From: Microbacterium sp. Nx66
GTDB taxonomy: Bacteria; Actinomycetota; Actinomycetes; Actinomycetales; Microbacteriaceae
Length of the DNA stretch: 64,000 nucleotides
NCBI RefSeq assembly: GCF_904066215.1
Contig: NZ_LR880474.1
Coordinates: 2,976,001 to 3,040,000 of the forward strand
Direction of reading: 5' to 3'
The stretch's first letter is position 1. The number at the start of each line of letters is the position of its first letter. Positions 27,009-37,060 of the stretch are shown one piece after another. The position numbers were made by a program, and so were the translations under genes. The notes beneath the pieces are model-generated. The model searched no databases. It was given only the letters and a program-made list of their open reading frames with translations, and was not told where the DNA came from.

Positions 27009-28109
27009 CTAACGCGGAGGGGCCGTGCTCGCCCGCACGTGCAGCGCCGGGGCGACCTCCACGCGCTCGGCGGGCCGGGTGGTCCCCTCGCGCAGCCGAT
27101 CCCGGAGAAGCTCCACCGCGCGGCGTCCGACGTGCTGCTTGGGCGGCCGCAGCGCGGTGAGCGGAGGGGAGCCGTGCTCCGCGACCTCGTCGTCGTAGGC
27201 GATCAGGGAGAGGTCGTCGGGCAGCCGCCAGCCCGCATCCTGCAGATGTTGCTGGAGCAGGAGCGCCTGCGGGTCCGAGTGCACGAGCAGCGCGGTCGTG
27301 CCCGTGTCACGGATCTCGGCGAGCACCGAGGACACGACGTCCGCCTGCGCGGGCCCCTCCATCCGGTCCAGCGCCGCATCGCGATCCACGCCCACCGCGA
27401 GACCGAGCTCCGCGACCGCCCGCGACCAGCCCTGCCGGAGCCCGGCGGAGGTCGGCGACTGCGGCGACGTGAGCACCCCCACCCGCCGGTGCCCGAGTGC
27501 GGCGAGGTGCCCGGCGGCGAGCGCACCCCCGAACGCGTGGTCCGTCGCCACGGTCTGCATCCGGGTGAGGGCGAGAGCGGGCGGGGTCCGGCGCTCGACC
27601 AGCACGACGGGAACCGGGAGCGTGTCCAGCCACGAGAGCAGCGCGTGTCCGTCGGCGCCCTGCGTCTCGGGGGCCACGATGAGGCCGTGCACGGTTCCGG
27701 ATTCCAGGAGCGCCGCGATCTGGCGACGCTGGTCCTGCGCGGCGTAACTGGCTCCGCGGAGCACGAGCTGCACCCCGGTCTCCACCCCGGCGCTCCGGGC
27801 GCCGACGACGACCTGCGGCCAGTAGTAGCTCAGCGACGGCACCACCATGCCGATGCGGAACTGCGGCCCGGGAAGGGCAGCGCGGGCGACGGTCGTGTCC
27901 AGCGCGCTCCGCAGCACTGCTCCCCCGTGCACCCTGGTCAGCAGTCCGCGGTCCGCCAGCGCGGTGATGTCGCGACGGATGGTGAGCTCGGCCACCCCGA
28001 AGTCACGGGCGAGCTCGGCGACGCGCACGGCGCCGGTACGGCGCAGCTCGTCCAGGATGCGCTCGCGGCGGGAGAGGCCGAAACGCGGGGTGGGACGCTC
28101 TTCGGTCAC
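27009..28109 (-). CDS. Chimeric regulator: DeoR-type HTH with LacI-type effector domain
   Basis: 366 residues from a GTG preceded by GGGAGGAT. The N-terminus is a DeoR winged helix (RRERILDELRRTGAVRVAELARDFGVAELTIRRDITALADRGLLTRVHGGAVL), but from about residue 75 the effector part is a LacI/periplasmic-binding fold (FRIGMVVPSLSYYWPQVVVGARSAG ... DLSLIAYDDEVAEHGSPPLTALRPPKQHVGRRAVELL), not the sugar-phosphate-sensing domain of true DeoR proteins. It therefore probably senses a free sugar. Divergent from the hydroxyacid dehydrogenase-DUF2264 operon, which it likely controls. Confidence 0.88.
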   Translation of the reverse strand: MTEERPTPRFGLSRRERILDELRRTGAVRVAELARDFGVAELTIRRDITALADRGLLTRVHGGAVLRSALDTTVARAALPGPQFRIGMVVPSLSYYWPQVVVGARSAGVETGVQLVLRGASYAAQDQRRQIAALLESGTVHGLIVAPETQGADGHALLSWLDTLPVPVVLVERRTPPALALTRMQTVATDHAFGGALAAGHLAALGHRRVGVLTSPQSPTSAGLRQGWSRAVAELGLAVGVDRDAALDRMEGPAQADVVSSVLAEIRDTGTTALLVHSDPQALLLQQHLQDAGWRLPDDLSLIAYDDEVAEHGSPPLTALRPPKQHVGRRAVELLRDRLREGTTRPAERVEVAPALHVRASTAPPR

Positions 28110-28186
28110 ACGATCCTCCCGACGTGCCGCACATCTTCGAGGGTGATGCGGGGGATCAGCATCCGGCTGCCTTCCGTGTACGAGTG

Positions 28187-28215
28187 TGTTCGATCTGGAT
28201 GGTTCCTGTTCGATC
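28187..28215. promoter_or_regulatory. Direct repeats TGTTCGATC, possible DeoR-type operator
   Basis: TGTTCGATC at 28187-28195 and again at 28207-28215, 20 bases (two helical turns) apart, in the gap between the divergent chimeric regulator and the hydroxyacid dehydrogenase gene. Direct-repeat operators are typical of DeoR winged-helix proteins. Confidence 0.55.
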
Positions 28216-28263
28216 ACGTTGCCTGGGCTCGAACGCACAGTCTTCACTGGAACGGCACGCTTC

Positions 28264-28277
28264 GGCAAGCGCATACC
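28264..28277. promoter_or_regulatory. LacI-type operator upstream of the hydroxyacid dehydrogenase-DUF2264 operon
   Basis: GGCAAGCGCATACC, ending 18 bases before the start codon. It agrees with 11 of the 12 fixed positions of GGNAAGCGCNTTCC shared by the sites at 20095 and 26957. Confidence 0.55.
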
Positions 28278-28295
28278 CGAGACCCGCGGAGACTC

Positions 28296-29309
28296 ATGGC
28301 CCACCGACCGTTCACCATCGCCGCCCTCTCCACGGAGGCGTGGGACCTCGTGTTCGACGACGCTCGGCGCGCCCGTCTGCGGACGCTCGTGGCCCCCGGC
28401 GCCCCGCTGCACACGCCCGCGCTCGACGCGGCGGCCGCGGCCGACCGCGTGTCAGGGATCGAGGTGCTGGTGACGGGCTGGGGCGCCCCCCTCCTGGACG
28501 CGGCCCTGCTCGACCGGCTCCCCCGACTCCGCGCGGTGTTCCATGCGGCGGGGAGCGTGCGCGGCGTCGTGTCCGACGCCTTCTGGGAGCGCGACATCCT
28601 GCTCACGTCCGCCGCCGAGGCCAACGCGGCCCCCGTCGCCGAGTACACACTCGCGATGATCCTGCTCTCCGGCAAACGCGCCCTCCTCCCGCTCCGCGGG
28701 GACGACGCACAGCGCGACCTGCGCATCGGGCCCCGCGTCACCGGCCGCATCGGCAACCTCGACCGCACGGTGGGCATCGTCGGGTTCTCCCGCATCGGGC
28801 GCCGCGTCGTCGACCTGCTGCGGCCCTTCCCCGGACTGCAGGTGCTCGTCGCCGACCCGTACGCGGACGCCGAAGAGGTGGCCGCGGCGGGCGCACGGCT
28901 CGTCCCACTCCACGCCCTGCTCCCCGCCGTCGACCTGCTCTCCCTGCACGCACCGGCGCTGCCCGCGACGCGGGGGATGATCGGCCGCGCGCAGCTCGCG
29001 GCCCTGCACGACGGCGCCACCGTGCTCAACACCGCGCGCGGTGCCCTCCTCGATCACGACGCGCTGCTCGCGGAGTGCGCCTCCGGTCGCCTCGACGCGA
29101 TCCTCGACGTCACCGATCCGGAGCCGCTTCCGCCCGACCACCCGCTGCTGCACCTGCCGAACGTCGCGGTCACCCCGCACCTCGCCGGCTCGCTCGGCAC
29201 CGAGGCGCACCGGCTGGCCGACGCCGCCCTCGACGAGCTCGAGGCGTGGGTGGCCGGCCGTCCGCCTCGACACCCCGTGCACCGCGCCGACCTCGCGCAC
29301 AGCGCATGA
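28296..29309 (+). CDS. D-isomer-specific 2-hydroxyacid dehydrogenase
   Basis: 337 residues. NAD-binding part TVGIVGFSRIGRRVVDLLRPF (the usual GxGxxG has Ser for the second Gly), then NTARGALLDHDALLAECASGR (catalytic Arg), DVTDPEPLPPDHPLLHLPNVAVTPHLAGS (catalytic Glu and His). This group includes glyoxylate/hydroxypyruvate reductases, so production of D-glycerate is possible. Overlaps the DUF2264 gene by four bases (ATGA). GGAG lies just before the ATG. Confidence 0.9.
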   Translation: MAHRPFTIAALSTEAWDLVFDDARRARLRTLVAPGAPLHTPALDAAAAADRVSGIEVLVTGWGAPLLDAALLDRLPRLRAVFHAAGSVRGVVSDAFWERDILLTSAAEANAAPVAEYTLAMILLSGKRALLPLRGDDAQRDLRIGPRVTGRIGNLDRTVGIVGFSRIGRRVVDLLRPFPGLQVLVADPYADAEEVAAAGARLVPLHALLPAVDLLSLHAPALPATRGMIGRAQLAALHDGATVLNTARGALLDHDALLAECASGRLDAILDVTDPEPLPPDHPLLHLPNVAVTPHLAGSLGTEAHRLADAALDELEAWVAGRPPRHPVHRADLAHSA

Positions 29310-31264
29310 CGATCCTCGCGCTGCCTCCGGAAGACCGGGCGCTCTCCCCGCACACGGGATGGACGCGCGCGCACCTGATGACGGTGGCCGATGCCATCCT
29401 CGACGGGGCCGCCCGTCATGCGAGCCGGGCGGGCGCGGGCATCCGGTACCCCGGCGCGCCTGGCGGCTTCGGCGCCGCGGTCGACGCGCTCGAGGGTTTC
29501 AGCCGCACGTTCCTGCTGGCCGCGTTCCGCATCGCCGGCGACCCACGCGGCACAGAGCCGTTGGCCGAGCGGTATGCCAGAGGGCTGGCGGCAGGTGTCG
29601 ATCCGGCCGGTGCCGAACGGTGGCCGCGCCCCGACGAGGTCGACCAGGCGAAAGTCGAGGCCGCGGCGCTCGCCCTGGGTCTGCACCTCACCCGCGACAC
29701 GGTGTGGGCGCGCCTGGACGACAGCGCCCGGACCCGCACCGTGGACTACCTGGCGGCCGTCGTCGGTGGGAGCTATCCGCCGAACAACTGGGCCTGGTTC
29801 CGGGTGCTCGTCGAGCAGTTCCTGGAGAGCGTCCGCGGGCCGTCCTCCGACGCGGACCGCGCAGCCGACTTCGCGCTGCTCGACGGCTTCGAGCGGGACG
29901 GCGGATGGAGCGCGGACGGCGCCGCCCGATCGTTCGACCACTACGCCGGCTGGGCGCTGTCGTTCTACCCGCTGCTCTGGGCGGACATGGTCGGCGACGA
30001 GCCGCGCCACGCGGATCGCATCGCCCGGTATCGCCGGCGGCTGGACGCGTTCCTCGACGACGCGCTGCACCTCGTCGGCGCCGACGGAGGACCACTCATC
30101 CAGGGCCGCAGCCTCACCTACCGTTTCGCGACGGCCGCCGCGGCCGGGGTCGCGGCGTTCTCCGGCATCTCGCGGCACGACCCCGGCCTCCTGCGCCGGG
30201 CGGTGAGCGGTCAGGTCCGGCACTTCACCGACCGCGGTGCGCCGGATGCGACCGGAGTGCTGCCACTCGGCTGGCACGGCGCCTGGCGTCCGCTCGCCCA
30301 GGACTACTCCGGCCCCGGCTCTCCGTACTGGGCGGCGAAGGGTCTCCTGCCGCTCGCCCTGCCCGCGGCGCATCCGTTCTGGACGGCCGTCGAACAGCCC
30401 CTGCCGATCGATCGGGGTCCGTTCACCCGCGTCCTCATCGCCCCGGGGTGGCTCGCGACGGGTACCGCGGACGGCATCGTGCGTGTGGTCAACCACGGCA
30501 CCGACCACCGGATGCCGGGTGCCCACCAGCCGGATGCGCCGTTGTACGCGAAGCTCGGGTACTCGACCGCGACAGCGCCCGTGCTCGCCGGCCCCGGGGT
30601 CCGTGATCCGCTCGACGGCACGGTCGCCGTGGTGCGTGGCGGCCGAGCGAGCCATCGCTCCGGCTTCGCGACCGGAGCGCTGCGGAAGGTCGACGACGCC
30701 GTGCTCGGCGGCTCCTCCGGCCCCGTGCACTGGCACGACGGCTTCCGCGCGGAGTTCGATGTCGGCGGAGGCGGCGCGGCCGCCGAGACCACGGTCGGCC
30801 CCATGGTCGACGTGGTGTCGGCGCTCCGCGGACCGTGGGAGGTGCGGCTCGTGCGGGTCCGGGAGGGCGCGGGGACGGACGGGGTGATCCGCGACGGCGA
30901 CGTCCTCCGCATCGGCGGCTGGGCGCTGTCCTCCCCGACGGTCGTCGAGACCGGCCCCGCGGCTGTCACCGCCGCCCTCGCCCTCGGCGGCGAGACGCAG
31001 AGCCGGGTCATCGGACTCCTCGGAGTCGACGGTGCGACCGCGGGGGTCCGACGGGAACGGGACGCGACCCCGCTCGGCCCGGAGACCGCCACCCCGTGGC
31101 TCTCGGCGGCGGTGCGGCCGGACGTCTGGATGGCCGTCGGCGTGCTTCTCGGGAGTTCCCCCGGCGTGCCGCAGCTCGACCTGCGGGCAGGCGACGCGGC
31201 GGTGTCCTGGCCGGACGGTGCCACGACGCGCTTCCGCCCCGAGGAGTTCCTTCCGCGGGGGTGA
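29306..31264 (+). CDS. DUF2264 protein, putative polysaccharide-active enzyme
   Basis: 652 residues. The N-terminal 380 or so form an all-helical toroid of the DUF2264 type (ALEGFSRTFLLAAFRIAG, GSYPPNNWAWFRVLVEQFLES, FDHYAGWALSFYPLLWADM, LIQGRSLTYRFATAAA, SGPGSPYWAAKGLLPLALP), followed by a beta-rich C-terminal part, the layout of heparinase-like lyases and unsaturated glucuronyl hydrolases. No signal peptide, so it acts inside the cell on imported oligosaccharide or glycoside. The exact reaction is unknown. Confidence 0.85.
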   Translation: MTILALPPEDRALSPHTGWTRAHLMTVADAILDGAARHASRAGAGIRYPGAPGGFGAAVDALEGFSRTFLLAAFRIAGDPRGTEPLAERYARGLAAGVDPAGAERWPRPDEVDQAKVEAAALALGLHLTRDTVWARLDDSARTRTVDYLAAVVGGSYPPNNWAWFRVLVEQFLESVRGPSSDADRAADFALLDGFERDGGWSADGAARSFDHYAGWALSFYPLLWADMVGDEPRHADRIARYRRRLDAFLDDALHLVGADGGPLIQGRSLTYRFATAAAAGVAAFSGISRHDPGLLRRAVSGQVRHFTDRGAPDATGVLPLGWHGAWRPLAQDYSGPGSPYWAAKGLLPLALPAAHPFWTAVEQPLPIDRGPFTRVLIAPGWLATGTADGIVRVVNHGTDHRMPGAHQPDAPLYAKLGYSTATAPVLAGPGVRDPLDGTVAVVRGGRASHRSGFATGALRKVDDAVLGGSSGPVHWHDGFRAEFDVGGGGAAAETTVGPMVDVVSALRGPWEVRLVRVREGAGTDGVIRDGDVLRIGGWALSSPTVVETGPAAVTAALALGGETQSRVIGLLGVDGATAGVRRERDATPLGPETATPWLSAAVRPDVWMAVGVLLGSSPGVPQLDLRAGDAAVSWPDGATTRFRPEEFLPRG

Positions 31265-31267
31265 GCG

Positions 31268-32275
31268 TCAGCGGCGTGCCGTACTCGCGCGCTCGACGAG
31301 CCGAGTCGGCACCACCACGGGCGCGGCGGGATCGGTCGCCGCCGCGTCGCCCTCCACGGCGGCGATGAGCGCTGTGACCGCCCGCTGCGCGAGCGCCGGG
31401 AAATCCTGGCGGATCGTCGTGAGCGGCGGGAGGAAGTTCGCCGCTTCCGGGATGTCGTCGAAGCCGACCACGCTGACGTCGCCGGGGACCGTGCGTCCGG
31501 ATTCCGCCACCGCGCGCAGCACCCCGAGCGCCATCTGGTCGTTGGCGCAGAACACCGCCGTCGCCTGGGCCAGGGCCGCCCCCGCGGCGAAGCCGGACTC
31601 CGCGCTCCAGTCCCCGTGCACGACCGCCGGAGGCGTGAGACCGGCAGCCGTCAGAGCCTCGCGCCACCCGCGCTCGCGCTCGGCGGCGGCGAACGACTCC
31701 GCCGGTCCCGCGAGGTGGTGGACGGTCTCGTGCCCCGCGGCGAGCAGGTGGCGCGTGGCAGCCTCTGCTCCCGCGGCGTGATCGCTGTGCACCACGATCG
31801 CTCCGGCTCCTGCGGGAGCGTCCACGACGACAAGACGCAGCTCCGGCGGCAGAGTGGCGGCAGGGACCAGCGCCGAAGCCTCGTTCAGCACGAGGGCACC
31901 GTCGACGCCCTGGTCGGCGAGCCGGGCGAACGCCGCGTCCACGCCGTCCGCAGCCGTGACGACCGTGAGCGCATAGCCGCGTTCCGCCGCCGCCTCGGCC
32001 GTGGCCTGCAGCATCCGGGAGTTGCCGACCGTGGCCAGGGTGGTCACGACGAGACCGAGGGTGTGGCTGCGACCGGTGCGCAGCGCCCGCGCGGCCCGAT
32101 GCGGCCGGTACCCCAGTTCGGTCATCGCGGCCTCGACCCGCGCCCGCGTCTGCGGGTCCACGCGCGGACTGCCGTTGACGACGCGGGAGACGGTCTGTCC
32201 GGAGACACCGGCTCGCGCCGCCACAGTCGCCATGGACACGCGGGCGGACACCGACGCCGACAGCTTCCGGGCCAC
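31268..32275 (-). CDS. LacI-family regulator of the gal operon
   Basis: 335 residues, GTG start. HTH MATVAARAGVSGQTVSRVVNGSPRVDPQTRARVE, hinge AARALRTGRS, then a sugar-binding-type effector domain ending PVVVPTRLVERASTARR. The recognition helix has Gly-Gln where the glycerate-kinase LacI has Leu-Ala, so it should bind a different site. It is divergent from galT with only 64 bases between, and two TGTTGACGT half-palindromes fill the gap, so it most likely represses galTK(E) and itself. Confidence 0.92.
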   Translation of the reverse strand: MARKLSASVSARVSMATVAARAGVSGQTVSRVVNGSPRVDPQTRARVEAAMTELGYRPHRAARALRTGRSHTLGLVVTTLATVGNSRMLQATAEAAAERGYALTVVTAADGVDAAFARLADQGVDGALVLNEASALVPAATLPPELRLVVVDAPAGAGAIVVHSDHAAGAEAATRHLLAAGHETVHHLAGPAESFAAAERERGWREALTAAGLTPPAVVHGDWSAESGFAAGAALAQATAVFCANDQMALGVLRAVAESGRTVPGDVSVVGFDDIPEAANFLPPLTTIRQDFPALAQRAVTALIAAVEGDAAATDPAAPVVVPTRLVERASTARR

Positions 32276-32301
32276 GGGATCCTCCGTTCACAACTCCGTC
32301 A

Positions 32302-32346
32302 TGTTGACGTTAGCACGCAGCCCGACCTAACATGTTGACGTGAACA
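32302..32346. promoter_or_regulatory. Two operator-like palindromes between lacI-type gene and galT
   Basis: TGTTGACGTTAGCA (32302-32315) and TGTTGACGTGAACA (32333-32346), centre-to-centre 31 bases, about three helical turns. The second is a near-perfect palindrome and overlaps the galT GTG start, so it would also block initiation of translation or a leaderless transcript. Confidence 0.7.
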
Positions 32347-33523
32347 CGCCCGAATCTCCTGAGTTGCGCACGGAGCGTCTCGGCGCCGGTGTCGTCAAGC
32401 GCCCGACCACCCTCGCCGACGGCCGTGAGCTCATCTACTACGACGACCCGGAGACGACCCTCGGCGCGGAACGGTCGGTCGACGCCCGCACCCTTGCCCC
32501 TCGACCCGACACCGCGACCATGCGGCTCGACGTTCTCACGGGCGACTGGATCACCGTCGCCGCCAACCGCCAGAACCGCGTCATGATGCCGGGAGCCGAC
32601 GCCGACCCGCTCGCGCCGCAGACACCGGGGAATCCGTCCGAGGTGCCGTCCCGGTACGACGTGGCCGTGTTCGAGAACCGCTCCCCCGCGTTCGGCCCCG
32701 CTCTCGCCGAGCCCGTCGGCACCGTCCCGGGGGCGACGAACCCCCCGCGCGGCCTCGACGACCTCGCGGCCCTCGGACTCGGGCGCACCCGCACCGCCGT
32801 CGGCCGCTGCGAGGTCGTGTGCTTCAGCCCCGAGCACTCCGGCTCCTTCGGCACCCAGACCGCGACCCGTGCCCGCACCGTGATCGAGGCCTGGGCCGAC
32901 CGCACGGCCGCTCTGTCCTCCCTGCCCGGCATCCAGCAGGTCTTCCCGTTCGAGAACCGCGGCGAGGCGATCGGCGTGACCCTCCCCCACCCGCACGGGC
33001 AGATCTACGCGTATCCCTACGTGACCCCGCGCACCGCCCGGGTGCTGGACGCCGTCGACCGCACCGCACCCGACCTCTTCGCCCGCATCCTCGCCGAGGA
33101 GCAGGCCTCCGAGCGGGTGGTGTTCCGCGGCGAGCACTGGACCGCGTTCGTGCCCTTCGCGGCGCGGTGGCCGCTCGAGGTGCACCTCATGCCGCATCGG
33201 CACGTGCCCGACCTCGCCGAGACCACGGCGGAGGAGCGCGACGAGCTCGCCCCGCTCTACCTCCGTCTCCTCCGCGGCGTCGACGCGCTCTACGACAGCC
33301 CCACCCCGTACATCGCCGCGTGGCACCAGGCTCCGGTCCACGTCGGCCGCGAGAGCGTGCGCCTGCACCTGCAGCTCACGAGCCCCCGCCGCGCCGCCGA
33401 CAAGCTCAAGTTCCTCGCGGGCTCCGAGGCCGCGATGTGGGCCTGGGCCGCCGAGGTCGCCCCCGAGCAGGGGGCCGCCCGACTCCGCGAGGCCCTCGCT
33501 CGCGCCGACCAGGAAGCCTCCGC

Positions 33524-33527
<4 letters not shown>
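32340..33527 (+). CDS. galT: Galactose-1-phosphate uridylyltransferase
   Basis: 395 residues, GTG start at an operator. Leloir pathway enzyme exchanging UMP between UDP-glucose and galactose 1-phosphate. Active-site HPHGQIYAYPYV carries the HPH triad with the nucleophilic His; VVCFSPEHSGSF and VPFAARWPLEVHLMPHRH are further family segments. No ribosome-binding site is seen before the GTG, so the mRNA may be leaderless. Its stop overlaps the galK start (ATGA). Confidence 0.95.
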
Positions 33528-34708
<1,181 letters not shown>

Positions 34709-34754
34709 CACAATGAAGGGTCGAGCCGCCACCGCCGCGGCAGGAGAGGAACGC

Positions 34755-35732
34755 ATGTCCTGGATCGTCACCGGCGGCGCCGGCTACATCGGTGCCCACG
34801 TCGTCCGCGCTCTCGCAGAGGCCGGTCTCTCCCCCGTCGTCCTGGACGACCTCTCCAGCGGCGTCGCCTCCTTCGTGCCGGAGGGCGTGCCCTTCGTGCA
34901 GGGCAGCATCCTCGACCGCGCCCTCGTCGAGGAGACCCTGCGCACGCACGAGGCGGAGGGCGTGATCCACGTCGCGGGCTACAAGTACGCCGGCGTCTCG
35001 GTCCAGCGCCCGCTGCACACCTACGCCCAGAACGTCGAGGGGACGCGGATCATCCTCGAGGCGATGGCGGCGGCGGGCGTCGCGAACATCGTCTTCTCCT
35101 CTTCGGCGGCCGTGTTCGGCACCCCGGACGTCTCCCTCGTCGTCGAAGACACCGCCAAGAGGCCCGCGAGCCCCTACGGCGAGTCGAAGCTCATCGGCGA
35201 ATGGCTGCTCCGCGACCAGGCCGTCGCCACCGCCCACGCCGACCGCCCGCTGCGTCACACCTCGCTGCGGTACTTCAACGTCGTCGGCTCGGCCGACCCG
35301 ACGGTCTACGACGTCAGCCCGCACAACCTCTTCCCCATCGTCTTCGAGGCGCTGATCGAGGGCCGCACCCCGAAGATCTTCGGCGACGACTACGACACCC
35401 CTGACGGCACGAACGTGCGCGATTACGTGCACGTCGGCGACATCGCCGCCGCCCACGTCGCCGCAGCGCAGCGCCTGGCCTCCGGCGCCCCGATCGAGCC
35501 CGCGTACAACCTCGGCTCCGGCGACGGCCTCAGCGTGAAGCAGATCATGGATGCGGTCGCCCGCGTCACCGGCATCGACTTCACCCCCGAGGTCGGCCCT
35601 CGCCGCCCCGGCGACCCGGATCGAATCGTGGCGACCGGTGAGCTCGCGGCCCGCGACCTCGACTGGACCATGCGCTACACCGTCGACGAGATGGTGCGCA
35701 CGGGCTGGGAGGCCCGCCGCGCCGCCGGCTGA
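34755..35732 (+). CDS. galE: UDP-glucose 4-epimerase
   Basis: 325 residues, extended short-chain dehydrogenase fold. NAD motif TGGAGYIGAH at the N-terminus, catalytic SPYGESKLIGE (Tyr-x3-Lys), upstream FSSSAAVFG, and RNVRDYVHVGDIA-type segment GTNVRDYVHVGDIAAAHV. Completes the Leloir set with galT and galK, 46 bases downstream of galK with its own strong AGGAGAGGAA. Confidence 0.95.
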   Translation: MSWIVTGGAGYIGAHVVRALAEAGLSPVVLDDLSSGVASFVPEGVPFVQGSILDRALVEETLRTHEAEGVIHVAGYKYAGVSVQRPLHTYAQNVEGTRIILEAMAAAGVANIVFSSSAAVFGTPDVSLVVEDTAKRPASPYGESKLIGEWLLRDQAVATAHADRPLRHTSLRYFNVVGSADPTVYDVSPHNLFPIVFEALIEGRTPKIFGDDYDTPDGTNVRDYVHVGDIAAAHVAAAQRLASGAPIEPAYNLGSGDGLSVKQIMDAVARVTGIDFTPEVGPRRPGDPDRIVATGELAARDLDWTMRYTVDEMVRTGWEARRAAG

Positions 35733-35734
35733 TC

Positions 35735-37060
35735 TCAGAGGTCGCGCGTGCGGATGGGGTAGAGCCAGAAGCACAGCCACCCGACGGCGGTGAACGCCAG
35801 GGGGATGACCGCCAGCATCAGCCGGATGCCGCCGTCGACGGCCTCCGGCTGCGCGTCGCCGAGCCCGGCGTCGAAGCCCGTCGCGGTCAGCACAGCCGCG
35901 GCGACGATCGCCTGGAGGACAACGGAGCCGCGCACGACGAACCCGTTCACGCCGAAGTACGCACCCTCGCGACGGTGGCCCGTGCGATGCGCGTCGTCGT
36001 CGATGATCTGGGCGAGCACGACCTCGAGGAGCTGCAGCAGCCCGCCGACGCCGACGCCGACCGCCACCCCGACGAGAGCCGCCGCCCCCACCGACGTCGG
36101 GACCAGGTAGCCGAGCACCGCGACCCCGAACACCGCGACGCTCCACAGCAGCGCCGTGCGCGGGGAGGTGCGCCGGACTACCGCGCTCCACAGCACGATC
36201 GACGGGATGGCCGTGAGGAAGATGGCGCCGAGCAGGAGGCTGCCCCCGCCCTCGGCCGCCCCCAGCGAGTAGCGGACGTAGAACGGGACGGCGGCGAGGA
36301 TCACGGCGATCGAGGTCTGCACGCAGAGCGAGCCCAGCACGTACGGCACGAAGGCGCGGTTGCGGAACGTGTAGACGAGCTGGTCCCGCCAGCGCATGGC
36401 CTCGGAGGCGGCCTCGGGCACCCGGCGCTCGATCATCCCGCCGAGGAACGACCAGGCGAGCAGCACGAGACAGACACCGCTCAGCACGAGCGCCATCCCG
36501 GGCCAGCCGATCGCGTCGTAGAGCGCGGGGGCTCCTGCCGTGCCGAGCACCATGCCGAGGATCGCGAAGATCTGCCGCGGCACGTTCCCGCGGGCGCGCT
36601 CCTCCGTGGTGCGGAAGATCTCCGGGAACAGCGCCGAGATGTTCAGCACCACCACGACGAAGGCGATGTCGTAGACCGCGACGACCACGAGGAACCACAC
36701 GATGAGCCCGGCCGCCGGGAGCGCGGGCGGCATCCAGACGAGGGCGAACGCGACGACGAGCGGCACGATGCCGAGCCCGATCCACGGGATGCGGCGGCCC
36801 CACGGCGTGCGGATCCGGTCGGAGAGCGCCCCGACGACAGGGTTGAGCGCCGCGTTGAGGATGCCGTGGGCGATCATCGCCGCCGCCACCCACCCCGCGG
36901 GGACGGCGAGGTGCGAGACGTAGAAGTAGACGACGAACGCCGAGAACGTCTGCGTCATCAGCTGCGTCGGGAACCCCGAGGCCCCGAAGGCGATGGTCTG
37001 GGAGCGGGTGGGAGCGGCGTCGAGACGGCGGTCGCGCAGCCGTTCGCCGAGCGCCGTCAC
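35735..37060 (-). CDS. Sugar:cation symporter, GPH (MelB-like) MFS transporter
   Basis: 441 residues with 12 expected membrane segments. FGASGFPTQLMTQTFSAFVVYFY, NPVVGALSDRIRTPWGRRIPWIGLGIVP (the GPH/MFS loop DRxxxxxGRRRP) and GGLLQLLEVVLAQIIDDDAHRTGHRREGAYFGVNGF are typical of the glycoside-pentoside-hexuronide family. It overlaps the ChbG-like gene by four bases, so the two are co-translated, and sits downstream of a ROK regulator. Substrate probably a glycoside or amino-sugar oligomer, inferred from its partner. Confidence 0.9.
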   Translation of the reverse strand: MTALGERLRDRRLDAAPTRSQTIAFGASGFPTQLMTQTFSAFVVYFYVSHLAVPAGWVAAAMIAHGILNAALNPVVGALSDRIRTPWGRRIPWIGLGIVPLVVAFALVWMPPALPAAGLIVWFLVVVAVYDIAFVVVVLNISALFPEIFRTTEERARGNVPRQIFAILGMVLGTAGAPALYDAIGWPGMALVLSGVCLVLLAWSFLGGMIERRVPEAASEAMRWRDQLVYTFRNRAFVPYVLGSLCVQTSIAVILAAVPFYVRYSLGAAEGGGSLLLGAIFLTAIPSIVLWSAVVRRTSPRTALLWSVAVFGVAVLGYLVPTSVGAAALVGVAVGVGVGGLLQLLEVVLAQIIDDDAHRTGHRREGAYFGVNGFVVRGSVVLQAIVAAAVLTATGFDAGLGDAQPEAVDGGIRLMLAVIPLAFTAVGWLCFWLYPIRTRDL

